NCBI GenBank assembly: GCA_050303615.1 | Contig: JBNLCC010000077.1 | Location: forward strand, 27,409 to 91,408 | From: CAZDXJ01 sp050303615 | Lineage (GTDB): Bacteria; Pseudomonadota; Gammaproteobacteria; Methylococcales; Methylomonadaceae | Length of the DNA: 64,000 nucleotides | Reading direction: 5' to 3' | Part shown: piece by piece, positions 54,607-63,979 of the stretch | Position numbering within the stretch: the first letter of the stretch is position 1 | How the letters are laid out: every line of letters starts with the position of its first letter | Program-made: the position numbers and the translations under genes | Notes under the pieces: model-generated | The model's database searches: none | What the model saw: the letters and a program-made list of their open reading frames with translations, nothing else | Told to the model about the DNA's origin: nothing

Positions 54607-54961
54607 TAAACAGCCTCTATCAGTGGATATTACGGAAGAGGAAGAGTAATGCGGTGACCAATGAAATGCCGGGAACAAATTTTAAATCGCATAAAAAAAT
54701 GCCGCCTGAACCGTCAAAACACAAACGTTACGTAAGTCTTACCGTAATAACGGATGGCCTTATAAAACGCTCACGGTTTTATATTATCAGCCCTATACTA
54801 GCCAACTTACCAGACGATTGCTTACCAAGACGGGCCGGGCGGCCGTAAAACCATCTCCTGATTTACGGGGCAATTATAAACAACTAAAACCTCGGATTAA
54901 ATAGCGAAATACATTTAAAGAATATAAACTATAAGTTTATAAACGTTGGTGCCGCCAATCT
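54607..54961. other. Intergenic region before the LysR gene, with a possible short ORF
   Basis: 355 bp. A frame of 81 codons (54603-54848, plus) overlaps the esterase stop and could be coupled, but it has no recognisable similarity and a basic, low-complexity product, so I do not call it a gene. The right end carries a perfect palindrome near the LysR start. Confidence 0.4.
54923..54941. promoter_or_regulatory. Perfect palindrome upstream of the LysR gene, likely autoregulatory site
   Basis: TATAAACT-ATA-AGTTTATA, an 8-3-8 perfect inverted repeat ending 20 bp before the ATG of the LysR-type regulator. AT-rich dyads of this size with T...A ends are typical of LysR-type boxes, and such regulators usually bind their own promoter region. 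Confidence 0.6.
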
Positions 54962-55885
54962 ATGGACAAACTGAAAAATATGCAGGTTTTTTGCCGCATA
55001 GTCGAACTGGGAACCTTCTCAGCCGTTGCGCGTGAAATGAATTTATCGGCAATGATGATCAGTAAATATATCGCGCAACTGGAAAAATCATTATCGGTCA
55101 GTCTGTTAAACAGAACCACGCGTAAACTGAGTTTATCCGAAGCCGGAGAAAGTTACTACCATCGCTGTAAACAACTGCTGGAAGACCTATCGGAACTGGA
55201 GGAATCCACCACCGAATTGGGCAGCACAGTGAAAGGCCGCATAAAAATCAGCGTTTCTATCGACTTCGGCGGCCTTTACATGGTCCCCGCTATCGAGGCT
55301 TATCAACGTATGTACCCTGACGTTTCCATTCTCATGTCATTGGAAAACAGTTACATCAATCTAAGCGACGGCAATTTCGATTTAAACATCCGTGTCACCG
55401 ATGCCCTTGAGCCTGGCGTCATAGCCAAAAAAATAGCAAAAACCCATCTCGGCACTTACGCCTCTCCCGCCTACCTCAATGAAATGGGCTGTCCGCAGCA
55501 AATTAACGATTTACACACGCATCGTTGCTTGCATTATGTCGATACGCCGCATAGGGAATATTGGATATTCAGCCAACAGGGGCAAAACATCAGAATCAAA
55601 CCGCGCTGGCACTTCGCCTCGAATAACGGCCGCGTTTTATCCCAGGCCGCCGCCCTCGGCATGGGTATCGTACAGGCTCCCGAACTGTCGGTTAAAAACT
55701 ATTTACAAAGCGGCGAACTGGTGGAAATTTTAACGGAAACCCGCCTTACCTCACTGGCCGTATACGCCATTTATCTGCAGCGGCGTTTTTTGCCTGCTAA
55801 GTTGACCACTTTTACAGATTTTTTGATGCAACACTTTGCCGGGATGCAGGCAAACGGTCCTCCAAAATCAAACCGGACGATTTAA
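54962..55885 (+). CDS. LysR-family transcriptional regulator
   Basis: 307 residues: N-terminal winged helix (MDKLKNMQVFCRIVELGTFSAVAREMNLS; broken here for length by the family pattern FSAVARE) and a C-terminal substrate-binding domain. The subgroup is that of stand-alone regulators with LEESTTELGSTVKGRIKIS linkers. No divergent target gene is adjacent, so the regulon is unknown. A perfect palindrome just upstream suggests autoregulation. Confidence 0.92.
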   Translation: MDKLKNMQVFCRIVELGTFSAVAREMNLSAMMISKYIAQLEKSLSVSLLNRTTRKLSLSEAGESYYHRCKQLLEDLSELEESTTELGSTVKGRIKISVSIDFGGLYMVPAIEAYQRMYPDVSILMSLENSYINLSDGNFDLNIRVTDALEPGVIAKKIAKTHLGTYASPAYLNEMGCPQQINDLHTHRCLHYVDTPHREYWIFSQQGQNIRIKPRWHFASNNGRVLSQAAALGMGIVQAPELSVKNYLQSGELVEILTETRLTSLAVYAIYLQRRFLPAKLTTFTDFLMQHFAGMQANGPPKSNRTI

Positions 55886-55888
55886 TTG

Positions 55889-58615
55889 CTAAACGATACT
55901 TTGGTTTAAAACCAGTTTCGCAAACTGTTTGCCGGAAACAGGCTTGCTAAAATAAAACCCCTGCGCAAAACGGCAATCCCTGGCAATCAAAAATTCCGCC
56001 TGCTGCTTCTGCTCAACACCTTCGGCAATCACATTTAATGAAAAATTTTGTGCAATAGCCAGAATCGTTTCAACCAGCGAAGCATCACTTTGATCAAGCA
56101 AAATATCCCGGATGAAAGACTGGTCGATCTTTATTACATCGATCGGCAATCTTTTCAAATAACTCAGTGACGAATACCCCGTGCCAAAGTCATCCAGCGC
56201 AATCCTTACACCGTGTTCTCTCAGTATATGCAGTTGCTCGAGATATCGATCCTTGTGCGACAACATCAAACTTTCGGTAATTTCGATGATAACGTTAGCA
56301 CACCCGATTTCGCTGCCTTCGATAATGTCGAGCCAGCGTTCGACGCAACTGCCATGGATAAATTGATAGGATGAAAAATTGACCGAAACAGATAGGCAGC
56401 GGCCGACTTTCTTATTGAGCATCGCTATGAAGCGGCAGGCCTTAGCCAACACAAACTCGCCTATCGTCGAAATCAGGTTCAGACTTTCAGCAATGTGTAT
56501 AAATTCATCCGGCGCAATGAACCCCTTATTCGGATGCCGCCAGCGCAATAAAGCTTCAGCACCGCATATCGCGCCGGCCTGCAGGTCAAAGACAGGCTGA
56601 TAATGCACCAAAAATTTCCGGTATTTCACGGCGTATTTAATGTCGTTGGCGATCCGGTGCTGATAGAGCGCCTGTTCATGCATGGTCGGGGTAAAAAATC
56701 GGTAGGTGTTGCGTCCCTCGTCTTTTGCCGCATACATTGCATTGTCCGCGTGTTTTAGCAAAGTTTCGGCATCTTCGCCATCGTTTGGAAAAATTGTTAT
56801 GCCGATGCTGGCGGTAATATTTAATTGACTGTCGGCAACATGGATGGGGTCGTCAACAATCCGGAGAATCTTTTCCGCACAAGGTATCGCATCGGATTCA
56901 GAAGACAGGTCGCCGACCAGTACCGTAAATTCATCACCGCCGAATCGTGCACAGGTATCCGATTTTCTGGAAACACCGACAATTCGTTCCGCCACCTGCT
57001 GCAATACCAAATCGCCTTATGAATGGCCCAGTGAATCATTGATATCCTTGAATCCATCCAAGTCGATAAACATAATGGCAATCAATTTTTTTGCGCGTTT
57101 AGCCTTGACCATATCTTGCTGCAGACGGTCATAGAACAGATTGCGGTTCGTCAGACGGGTCAATGCGTCATAATTGGCCTGCTGCTGAATCAGTTGCTGC
57201 GCTTTCATCGGTTCGGTAATATCGCTGAATATGCCGATAAACCGGACGATCTCGCCCTGATCGTTGTTGAAGGTGCTGATCGACAGCCATTCCGGATAGA
57301 TTTGCCCATTACGGCGGCGACTCCAGATTTTGCCCTGCCATTTACAATGATTTAAAATGCTGTCCCACATTCGCCGATAAAAATCTTTGTCCTGCCGGCC
57401 GGAACTGATGATTTTGGGATCTTTGCCAATCACGTCGCGCTCGGTGTGGCCAGTAATTTGACTGAACGCAGGGTTGACGGTAACAATCCTGTTATTACCA
57501 TCGGTGATGAATATCGCTTCGTTGGCAGTGGCAAAGACGCTGGCAGCGATATGGATTTGCTGTTCCGACTGCAGTTTTTCGGTGGTATCCAAGATGGTCA
57601 GCACCGCACCACAAGTATCTTGACAGTTATTAGACCGGTAAGGGTAGATATTTAACTCATAGTTTCGGTCCTGTATTTCTAATTTATCACGGTAACAGAC
57701 GCCTGATTCGATCACCTGCCGGGGATGGGCAATCAAACCGATGCCGTTAAACAAGATTTCGAGTGAACTGAGATGTGTCTGGCTTTGCTTGGCAACGGCA
57801 AAATTAAAAAATTGGTTGCTGACTTCGTTATGGCGGTTGATCCTTAATTCAGCGTCGACGACCAGTACCGCTTTTTGCATACTGTTGAGTACATTCTGCA
57901 AATCGTCATTGACTTCACTGAGTTCCTGCGTTTTATTGATTAATTCTTCATTAACGATGGTCAATTCTTCATTGGTGGATTGCAGTTCCTCGTTGGAAGT
58001 TTCCAGTTCTTCATTGGTCGACTGCAATTCCTCATTGGAAGTCTGCGCCTCCTCGTTGATCGCCTGTAATTCTTCGATAGTCGCTTCCAGCGCATCGGTT
58101 AGCGTCTGCAGCGTTTCACGGGTAGTTTTCAGTTCGTGTTCCAGCCCGACGATACGCAATGCAGCATCACGGTCCGAATCGTAACACGGTTCCGGAGTTT
58201 CATTCGGCCGATCAACTTCTTCAAAGGCAATGAGCAATAACTGATCATTTGTCGGCCGGATTCGAATCGGTTGCACATGCACCCGATAACGGTACTCCCT
58301 GCTGTTTGCCGACAGTTGCAGAATATGACTGGCCACCGCTTCGTTAGTGCAGCAGGCGTGGTGACAAAATGCCTTCAAATCGTTTTTCAAAGACGGATCA
58401 ATGACCGAAAACAGATTAAAATCGGCATGTCCGTGTTGGATTTTGAGAAACGGAGCGCAATCATTATAAAATTCCAATATTGTGCCGTCGCGTGATGCCA
58501 ATATGCCGGGCGGTGAAAAAAACTCAACCAGTTTGTTCTGGCCCAGCGTCCGGTAACTGGGCTCATCGGAAACAGCATCATGGTGTTCATGAAAAGCAAA
58601 CGTCCTAGTATTTAC
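55889..58615 (-). pseudogene. Broken PAS-GGDEF-EAL gene derived from a CheB/CheR-type sensor
   Basis: One reading frame, interrupted. From about 58615 it encodes a segment like the middle of CheB-CheR-PAS proteins (LGQNKLVEFFSPPGILASRDG), then the coiled coil rich in NEELQSTNEEL repeats, two PAS domains and the beginning of GGDEF. At 57017-57019 an in-frame TAA cuts the GGDEF domain within GHS-stop-GDLVLQQ. The same frame then continues through FGGDEF and an intact EAL domain (EALLRW, DDFGTGYSSL) to 55889. There is no proper start: a TAG lies at 58616-58618 and the CheB and CheR domains are missing. Either a pseudogene or, less likely, two separate products. Confidence 0.85.
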
Positions 58616-58701
58616 CTAACGTAAAAGTTTGTCATCCTAACAAAAATAATCACGTTATTCCAAAACAATAATTTTTCGTATTGACCTTGAGCCGCGGCAT
58701 T

Positions 58702-59151
58702 TTACTGATCGGCATCTAAAATGAGCCGGATCCTGTTCATTCGTTTTTGGTTAATACCTAAGTCATAATAACCGATCCGCGAAGCCGAACGGAGCTGAAT
58801 AGCTTGCTTTTCATTGTCCATTCTGGCTTCCAAATCATCGATAAATCCGAAAAAAGGCGATTTGAATGTCGCCCATAAGTAGTAGTCGTTTTGCGACTGA
58901 ATCCGCCCGCCCTGCTCACTGATCACCTGTTGCAGTCGTTTCCACAGGTGCTGCGCATCCCGGCCGTGCAATGGAATCGGACCGATAATACCGTTTTCAG
59001 TGCAAATACAGTTCGGCGATGACGGACACGCTGATAATTTACCATCCTTTAACCCGAGTTCCGGCACCTGCCGCGATAACCGGGCAGCCATGAATCCTGC
59101 TAACACCAACAATGCAAATACACCGATAATCACTATGATAATTTTGTTCAT
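58702..59151 (-). CDS. DUF1499 family membrane-anchored protein
   Basis: 149 residues: N-terminal membrane helix (about 4-22), then the DUF1499 signature CPSSPNCICTE and FGFIDDLEARMD...IQLRSASRIGYYDLGINQKR. Function unknown; the family is widespread in proteobacteria and plants. Confidence 0.88.
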   Translation of the reverse strand: MNKIIIVIIGVFALLVLAGFMAARLSRQVPELGLKDGKLSACPSSPNCICTENGIIGPIPLHGRDAQHLWKRLQQVISEQGGRIQSQNDYYLWATFKSPFFGFIDDLEARMDNEKQAIQLRSASRIGYYDLGINQKRMNRIRLILDADQ

Positions 59152-59309
59152 ATTGAGAGCGATCCGTAAACAGTTTTAGTTGAAAATAACTTCGAATGTT
59201 ATGTGATCAGCGCGCAAAGAACAACAATCCTTTATGCTTGATTTTTGCAAGCCGCACATTCGCCGGTACAATGCGGTTTATAATTAACTATTTTACTGAG
59301 TAAGTATTA

Positions 59310-60092
59310 ATGAAAACCTTGCCCCATATCAAAGGTATTCTGTTTGATCTTGATGGTGTGCTTTATGTCGGCTCGCAGCGGATTGAAGGAGCAAGAGAGG
59401 CAATCAATCAAATCAGGCAGCGAGGTTTCCGCTGCCGGTTTATTACCAACACCAGTACGCTAAGCAGGGTGTCTTTACAGGAAAAACTACAGCGTCTCGG
59501 TTTTGACATTGCGCTTAACGAAATCATCAGCGCCCCACAAGCTGCAAAAATCTATTTGCAACAATACCGGCAGCCGGTCTGCCACTTGCTTATGAATGAC
59601 GATGTCAAACGCGATTTCGAAACCTTCCGAAATTCCGACCGCCAAGCGGATTTCGTGGTTATCGGTGATATCGGCGAATCATGGTCCTATCACATGTTAA
59701 ACAATGTCTTCAGACTGCTGATCGAAGGTGCTGAGCTGATCGCGATACACAAAAACCGGTTTTGGCAAACGGAAAGCGGACTGCAAATGGATATCGGGGC
59801 ATTTATTACCGCACTGGAATACGCCAGCGGCAAACAAGCCGTGATTATCGGCAAACCGTCTGCCGATTTTTTTAACATGGCGCTCAATGACCTGTCCCTG
59901 CCAGCCGATGCGGTCGCCATCGTCGGCGATGATATCGACTCCGATATCAATGGCGGGCAGACGGCAGGTTTGACCGGAATCCTGGTCAAAACCGGCAAAT
60001 ATCGCAAGGAATATGCCGCAAAATCCGGTGTGCATGCTGATTTTATAATCGATTCCATCGCCGAGTTGCCTGACTTATTAAACAGCCAATGA
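59310..60092 (+). CDS. HAD-superfamily subfamily IIA phosphatase (TIGR01458-like)
   Basis: 260 residues. Motif I is FDLDGVLYVG, motif II in TNTSTLS, the lysine in IGKPSADFF and motif III/IV GDDIDSDINGG. The class IIA cap and overall length resemble NagD and the LHPP group (phospholysine phosphohistidine inorganic pyrophosphatase). Substrate unknown. Convergent with the metal ATPase gene, 18 bp apart. Confidence 0.88.
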   Translation: MKTLPHIKGILFDLDGVLYVGSQRIEGAREAINQIRQRGFRCRFITNTSTLSRVSLQEKLQRLGFDIALNEIISAPQAAKIYLQQYRQPVCHLLMNDDVKRDFETFRNSDRQADFVVIGDIGESWSYHMLNNVFRLLIEGAELIAIHKNRFWQTESGLQMDIGAFITALEYASGKQAVIIGKPSADFFNMALNDLSLPADAVAIVGDDIDSDINGGQTAGLTGILVKTGKYRKEYAAKSGVHADFIIDSIAELPDLLNSQ

Positions 60093-60110
60093 ACATCCGG
60101 AACATATTTT

Positions 60111-62417
60111 TTATTGCCCGCGCCGATTTAACAACCGCAATCCATTAGCGACCACCAGCAAGGAAGCGCCCACATCGGCAATAATCGCCTCCCATAAAGT
60201 TGCCATGCCGGCAAATGCCAGCACGGCGAATGTAGCTTTAACAGCCAGTGCAAAAACGATATTTTGCCGGATAATGCGCAGTGTATTTTTGGAATGGCGG
60301 ATCAGCCAGGGTAATTTGGCAAGATCGTCACTCATCAAGGCAATATCCGCAGCCTCAATAGCAGCATCCGAACCCATCGCCCCCATCGCGATCCCCAGAT
60401 CGGCCCTGGCCAGCGCCGGCGCATCATTAATACCGTCACCGACCATGGCAACATGGCCGTAGCGGTCGACCAGATCACCGACAATCGCTACTTTATCGGC
60501 AGGTAACAGTTCGGCGTGGACACTGTTGATGCCGACTTGTCCGGCGATATTGTTTGCTGTAGCCAGATTATCGCCGGTCAGCACGGTCAAGTGTTTGATT
60601 CCGGTGTCACGCAATGCCTGTAAAACCGGTTTGATCTGCGCACGGGGTCGATCGGCAATCGCAATCAGTCCGCATACCTGTTGCTCATTGCCGACTGCAA
60701 TGACGGTCTGGCCGTTTCGTTCCAGCACTGCCGCCTGTGCATCGGTTTGCTCCCCTGCGCTGCCGCATTGCTGCTGCAGGTAGCGCCGGGAACCTAACCA
60801 GAAACCGATTCCTTGAAATTGGCCGCTAACACCCAAGCCGGGGAAAACGGTAACCTGCTCCGCTGCAGCCATAGCAATACCGCGTTGCGCGGCATGTTGT
60901 AAAATGGCTTTCGCTAACGGATGATGACTTCTTGCTTCCAATGCTGCCGCTCGACTGAGCAATGCATCCTCGCTATAGCCGTTTACCGGGTAGACGCCGG
61001 TAACCACTGCTTCGCCACTGGTCAAGGTACCGGTCTTGTCAAAGGCTATGGCAACCAGCCGGGCCGGTGCTTCGATATAAACCCCGCCTTTGATCAAGAT
61101 ACCATGCCGGGCTGCACTAGCCAATGCCGCAACGATGCTGACTGGTGTTGAAATGACCAGCGCGCAAGGACAGGCAATTACCAGCAAAACCAAAGCGCGA
61201 TAGAACCATTGCTGCCACGCCTCCTGCAGCAACAGCGGCGGTATAAGACATACAGCCAACGCCAGCAGCATCACAGCCGGCGTATAAATACGGGCGAACT
61301 TTTCCACCCACTGCTCGGCTTGGGCCTTATTGCTGTGCGCATCCTCAACTAAGCGAATGATATGCGCCAAGGCCGTGTCCGTAGCGAGCTTGGTGGATTT
61401 GATTTCCAATGCCGCTTCGCCGTTGATGGTCCCGGCAAACACTTGATCGCCGCATTGCTTAATAATGGGAAAGCTCTCACCGGTAATCGGTGCTTGATTC
61501 ACCGAACTAAAGCCGGACAGAACTTCGCCATCCAACGGAATCTTATTTCCCGGCATGACGATAAATGGCGTGCCGATACTGATTTCATTTGCCGATACGA
61601 TTCGATCCCGGCCCTGTTCATCCTTAACCGTGACCGTTGCCGGGGCGAGGTCCAATAATGCCTGCACGGCATGACGGGCTCGACCGATGCTCCAGCTTTC
61701 CAGCGCTAACGATAAGGAAAACAAAAAGCACACAGTGGCCGCCTCAAACCACTGATTAATCAGCATGGCTCCTGCTACAGCAACGGTCATCAGCAAATGC
61801 ATGTCCGGACGCAAACGGCGTAGCGCATACAGCGCTTTGCCAATCACGTGCCGTAAGCCGAAAATGACAGCCAGCACATATGCGCCTTGCTCCGATAATG
61901 ACATCGGCTGTTGCAGGTTTGCCTTGACCAGTCGAGAAAGATTCCGGCCAATAGCCTCCCAGGGTATAGCCCCTTGGTGAGGCGGCACAATTTGCATACC
62001 GGAAAGCTCGCCGACCGAACTTATGTGTATTATGATTCCAACAACGATGCATAACCCGCTGATCCCGGTATAAAATGCATATGTCCGCTGCCGTGTTTTG
62101 TTAGCCGGTGGTTCGCGTCCCGGTTGCCAACGACTCGCCTTCATGCCGGTTGCGGCAACGGCTTTGATAACGGAGTGGTCTGCGATCTGCTTCGCTTCGG
62201 GCAAAATACGCATCCTACCGTTAATGACATCAAACGCCAATTTATCGCCGCCGCCCACCAAAGGGCCAATTTGATCTTTTAAAATATTGATTTCTTCAAC
62301 GCAGTCCAGTCCTTCTATGTGAAATACTCTACCGGAGTAAAGATCCGCGGCAGCTCTAGCTCCTGCGGTTTTGGCGGAGCAACAGCAGGAGGTTTTATCA
62401 TTAGCGCAAGATGTCAT
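60111..62417 (-). CDS. zntA-like: Zn/Cd/Pb-type P1B ATPase (ZntA/CadA-like)
   Basis: 768 residues. The N-terminus has a cysteine cluster (TSCCCSAK) and an HMA-like domain with GLDCVEE. The transmembrane motif is CPCALVISTP, as in Zn2+/Cd2+/Pb2+ pumps, unlike the CPCALG of the copper pump at 6.6-8.9 kb. DKTGTLTSGE, the HHPLA motif and GDGINDAPAL are intact. It should export divalent soft metals. No MerR-type regulator gene is adjacent. Confidence 0.94.
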   Translation of the reverse strand: MTSCANDKTSCCCSAKTAGARAAADLYSGRVFHIEGLDCVEEINILKDQIGPLVGGGDKLAFDVINGRMRILPEAKQIADHSVIKAVAATGMKASRWQPGREPPANKTRQRTYAFYTGISGLCIVVGIIIHISSVGELSGMQIVPPHQGAIPWEAIGRNLSRLVKANLQQPMSLSEQGAYVLAVIFGLRHVIGKALYALRRLRPDMHLLMTVAVAGAMLINQWFEAATVCFLFSLSLALESWSIGRARHAVQALLDLAPATVTVKDEQGRDRIVSANEISIGTPFIVMPGNKIPLDGEVLSGFSSVNQAPITGESFPIIKQCGDQVFAGTINGEAALEIKSTKLATDTALAHIIRLVEDAHSNKAQAEQWVEKFARIYTPAVMLLALAVCLIPPLLLQEAWQQWFYRALVLLVIACPCALVISTPVSIVAALASAARHGILIKGGVYIEAPARLVAIAFDKTGTLTSGEAVVTGVYPVNGYSEDALLSRAAALEARSHHPLAKAILQHAAQRGIAMAAAEQVTVFPGLGVSGQFQGIGFWLGSRRYLQQQCGSAGEQTDAQAAVLERNGQTVIAVGNEQQVCGLIAIADRPRAQIKPVLQALRDTGIKHLTVLTGDNLATANNIAGQVGINSVHAELLPADKVAIVGDLVDRYGHVAMVGDGINDAPALARADLGIAMGAMGSDAAIEAADIALMSDDLAKLPWLIRHSKNTLRIIRQNIVFALAVKATFAVLAFAGMATLWEAIIADVGASLLVVANGLRLLNRRGQ

Positions 62418-62579
62418 AATTTCATTGGAATTTATATGTTTTTATTCCAGTTTTTCTGCTTCGCTCCATCTGACACCGATAGCAAGACAGATCCCGGCAA
62501 TATGATAACAATCGGAATTTTTTGTTTTAAGTTTACTGAAATTGACAGCTTCCATCACCCTTGAGGATACTGTTATGTC

Positions 62580-62919
62580 TCATATTGATAACACAAGCTT
62601 TAAACCTTCATTCATAGCCACGAGCCTTCTTGAAGATATCTTGCCGGATTTCTCTGATAGAAATGATTTATCTAATGTTAATAATTAGGAAACGTTTACG
62701 ACTGATTCTTTAGAAAGGCCTGATTCTTTTTTAGGAATTTGAAAATTTCCCGGAGCTTCAGCTAGGCGAAGGTTTGATGTAATCACCGCTACAATGACGG
62801 TTCTAAATTTTACTTTGATTAAACTCATTTGAAGATATAACAACCACTGGCCGTCTATAACCCGGTTCCGACCCTCTGGGCTCATCTAGCGTAGCCCACC
62901 AAACTTCACCCCGCTTCAT
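62580..62919 (-). pseudogene. Decayed MazF/PemK-family toxin gene
   Basis: Reading from the ATG at 62919: MKRGEVWWATLDEPRGSEPG, then YRRPVVVISSNEFNQSKI, all typical MazF. A one-base insertion in the run near 62805-62811 shifts the frame; after it RTVIVAVITSNLRLAEAPGN follows. A second lesion at 62685-62687 is TAA where the family has Gln (VVNVS-Q-LLTLDKSFL). The sequence then continues to a normal C-terminus (NEGLKLVLSI) and TGA. Total 340 nt, one more than 113 codons, which supports a single insertion. The toxin should be inactive. Its start overlaps the antitoxin stop by one base. Confidence 0.88.
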
Positions 62920-63155
62920 TACCATTCTTCCTTCGGAATGGAATTAAACTGCATAGCTTGAAGCGCTTCATCTAGCTCGGATGATTCATCCTCATAGATT
63001 TCATTCAACTTTTTTGTAACGTTTTGATTTTTATGTGACTTCATGTACTCAGCCACGGCTTTCGCATATAGCTCGCTTCTAGAAATTCCCAACCGATGAG
63101 CAAGCCCTTCAGCCGCCTGAAATATTGAATCTGGAATGGATATCGCTGTTTTCAT
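62919..63155 (-). CDS. MazE-like ribbon-helix-helix antitoxin
   Basis: 78 residues. The N-terminal MKTAISIPDSIFQAAEGLA and RLGISRSELYAKAVAEYM form a ribbon-helix-helix DNA-binding domain; the acidic C-terminus (YEDESSELDEAL) is the toxin-binding tail. It is intact although its toxin gene, directly downstream with a TAATG overlap, carries two disabling lesions. It is therefore an orphan antitoxin and may still repress its own promoter or neutralise related toxins elsewhere. Confidence 0.85.
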   Translation of the reverse strand: MKTAISIPDSIFQAAEGLAHRLGISRSELYAKAVAEYMKSHKNQNVTKKLNEIYEDESSELDEALQAMQFNSIPKEEW

Positions 63156-63213
63156 AATACATAAGTATAACCATAGTTATACCCATGTCAATGCTCGATT
63201 GAAATATAACGCC

Positions 63214-63250
63214 AAAATCACCGGCCCGCGTTAGCGGGTCAGGTGAATTT
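63214..63250 (-). terminator. Hairpin after higA, possible terminator
   Basis: Imperfect stem with arms 63214-63229 and 63234-63250 (CACCGGCCCGC / GCGGGTCAGGTG) and a GTTA loop, just downstream of the higA stop on the minus strand. A short T run follows on that strand. It could also be a REP-type repeat. Confidence 0.45.
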
Positions 63251-63255
63251 TATGG

Positions 63256-63570
63256 CTATGCCATTTTTTGTACATGCTTATAATCTTGTATTGACTCAAT
63301 TTCTTTTTTTTCAATATCTTGCGCTTTATACAGATCCCACCTCATTTGCAGATTTAGCCAAAAATCAGGCGAGACTCCAAAAAACTTCCCTAGCCGCAAA
63401 GCTGTACTTGGGGTAACCCCTCGTTTTTGATTAACTAACTCATTGATGCGTTGATAGGGAACATGAATCGCCTCTGCAAGTTCACGCTGGGAAATTTCCA
63501 TAGGAACAAGAAATTCTTCACGGAGCATTTCTCCAGGATGAGTTGGTTCTCTATGGGTTGGGACTCTCAT
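63256..63570 (-). CDS. higA: HigA-type antitoxin (XRE helix-turn-helix)
   Basis: 104 residues. HPGEMLREEFLVPMEISQRELAEAIHVP is the HigA signature, followed by an HTH (INELVNQKRGVTPSTALRLGKFFG) and DFWLNLQMRWDLYKA. It neutralises HigB and represses the operon. It lies 11 bp downstream of higB; toxin-first order is the HigBA norm. Confidence 0.94.
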   Translation of the reverse strand: MRVPTHREPTHPGEMLREEFLVPMEISQRELAEAIHVPYQRINELVNQKRGVTPSTALRLGKFFGVSPDFWLNLQMRWDLYKAQDIEKKEIESIQDYKHVQKMA

Positions 63571-63581
63571 TATATTTGCCT

Positions 63582-63875
63582 CTAGTGATAATCAGTTATT
63601 TCTACATTTGCTGGGCCTAATTCTTCCCATGAAAAACAAATTCTATATTGTTCATTGATACGAATACTGTACGAACCAGCCCTATTTCCCAAAAGACTTT
63701 CTAGCCGGTTCCCAGGAGGAACTTTCAATTCTTCTAAGGATTGAACAGAGTCTAATTGATCCAATTTCCTTGCTGCAATTCTCCATAGAGTTTGTGGGCA
63801 AGCCTTTCGCGCCAATTTAGAATTGACTCCGTTAAATATATCTTCTGTCGCCTTATCATTGAACGATACAATCAT
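63582..63875 (-). CDS. higB: HigB-type RelE-family toxin
   Basis: 97 residues. The family pattern is clear: DKATEDIFNGV, ARRKL-like AARKLDQLDSV, LKVPPGNRLESLLGNRAG and SIRINEQYRICFSW. HigB cleaves mRNA on the ribosome. The frame is intact with an ATG start. Unlike the neighbouring mazF, this module looks functional. Confidence 0.93.
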   Translation of the reverse strand: MIVSFNDKATEDIFNGVNSKLARKACPQTLWRIAARKLDQLDSVQSLEELKVPPGNRLESLLGNRAGSYSIRINEQYRICFSWEELGPANVEITDYH

Positions 63876-63915
63876 GAAGTCATGATAGCACGGCTTCCAT
63901 GATATTCAAGGTATA

Positions 63916-63979
63916 AAAAGAAAGGGTCAGTGAAAAAGAAAGAAAAGAAAGAGAAAAGAAAGCAAAAGAAAGGGTCAGT
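63916..63979. repeat. Pair of 16-bp direct repeats in purine-rich DNA
   Basis: AAAAGAAAGGGTCAGT occurs exactly at 63916-63931 and 63964-63979, separated by a run of GAAAA-type repeats. GGGTCAG also appears in the hairpin at 63236. Such GGGTCAG-containing repeats often border REP/RAYT-type transposase genes, which would lie beyond the window edge. Confidence 0.6.

Noticed and set aside
54603..54848. Plus-strand 81-codon ORF after the esterase
   Set aside because: Start overlaps the esterase stop, but the product is basic, low-complexity and unlike any family I know.
57900..58060. Repetitive stretch in DNA (TCTTCATTGG-like units) resembling a tandem repeat or CRISPR
   Set aside because: It encodes the heptad coiled coil NEELQSTNEEL of the broken sensor gene; repeats are imperfect and have no spacers.
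62574..62687. Plus-strand 37-codon ORF starting MSHIDNTSFKP
   Set aside because: It is the antisense shadow of the decayed mazF C-terminus, which explains the sequence fully on the minus strand.
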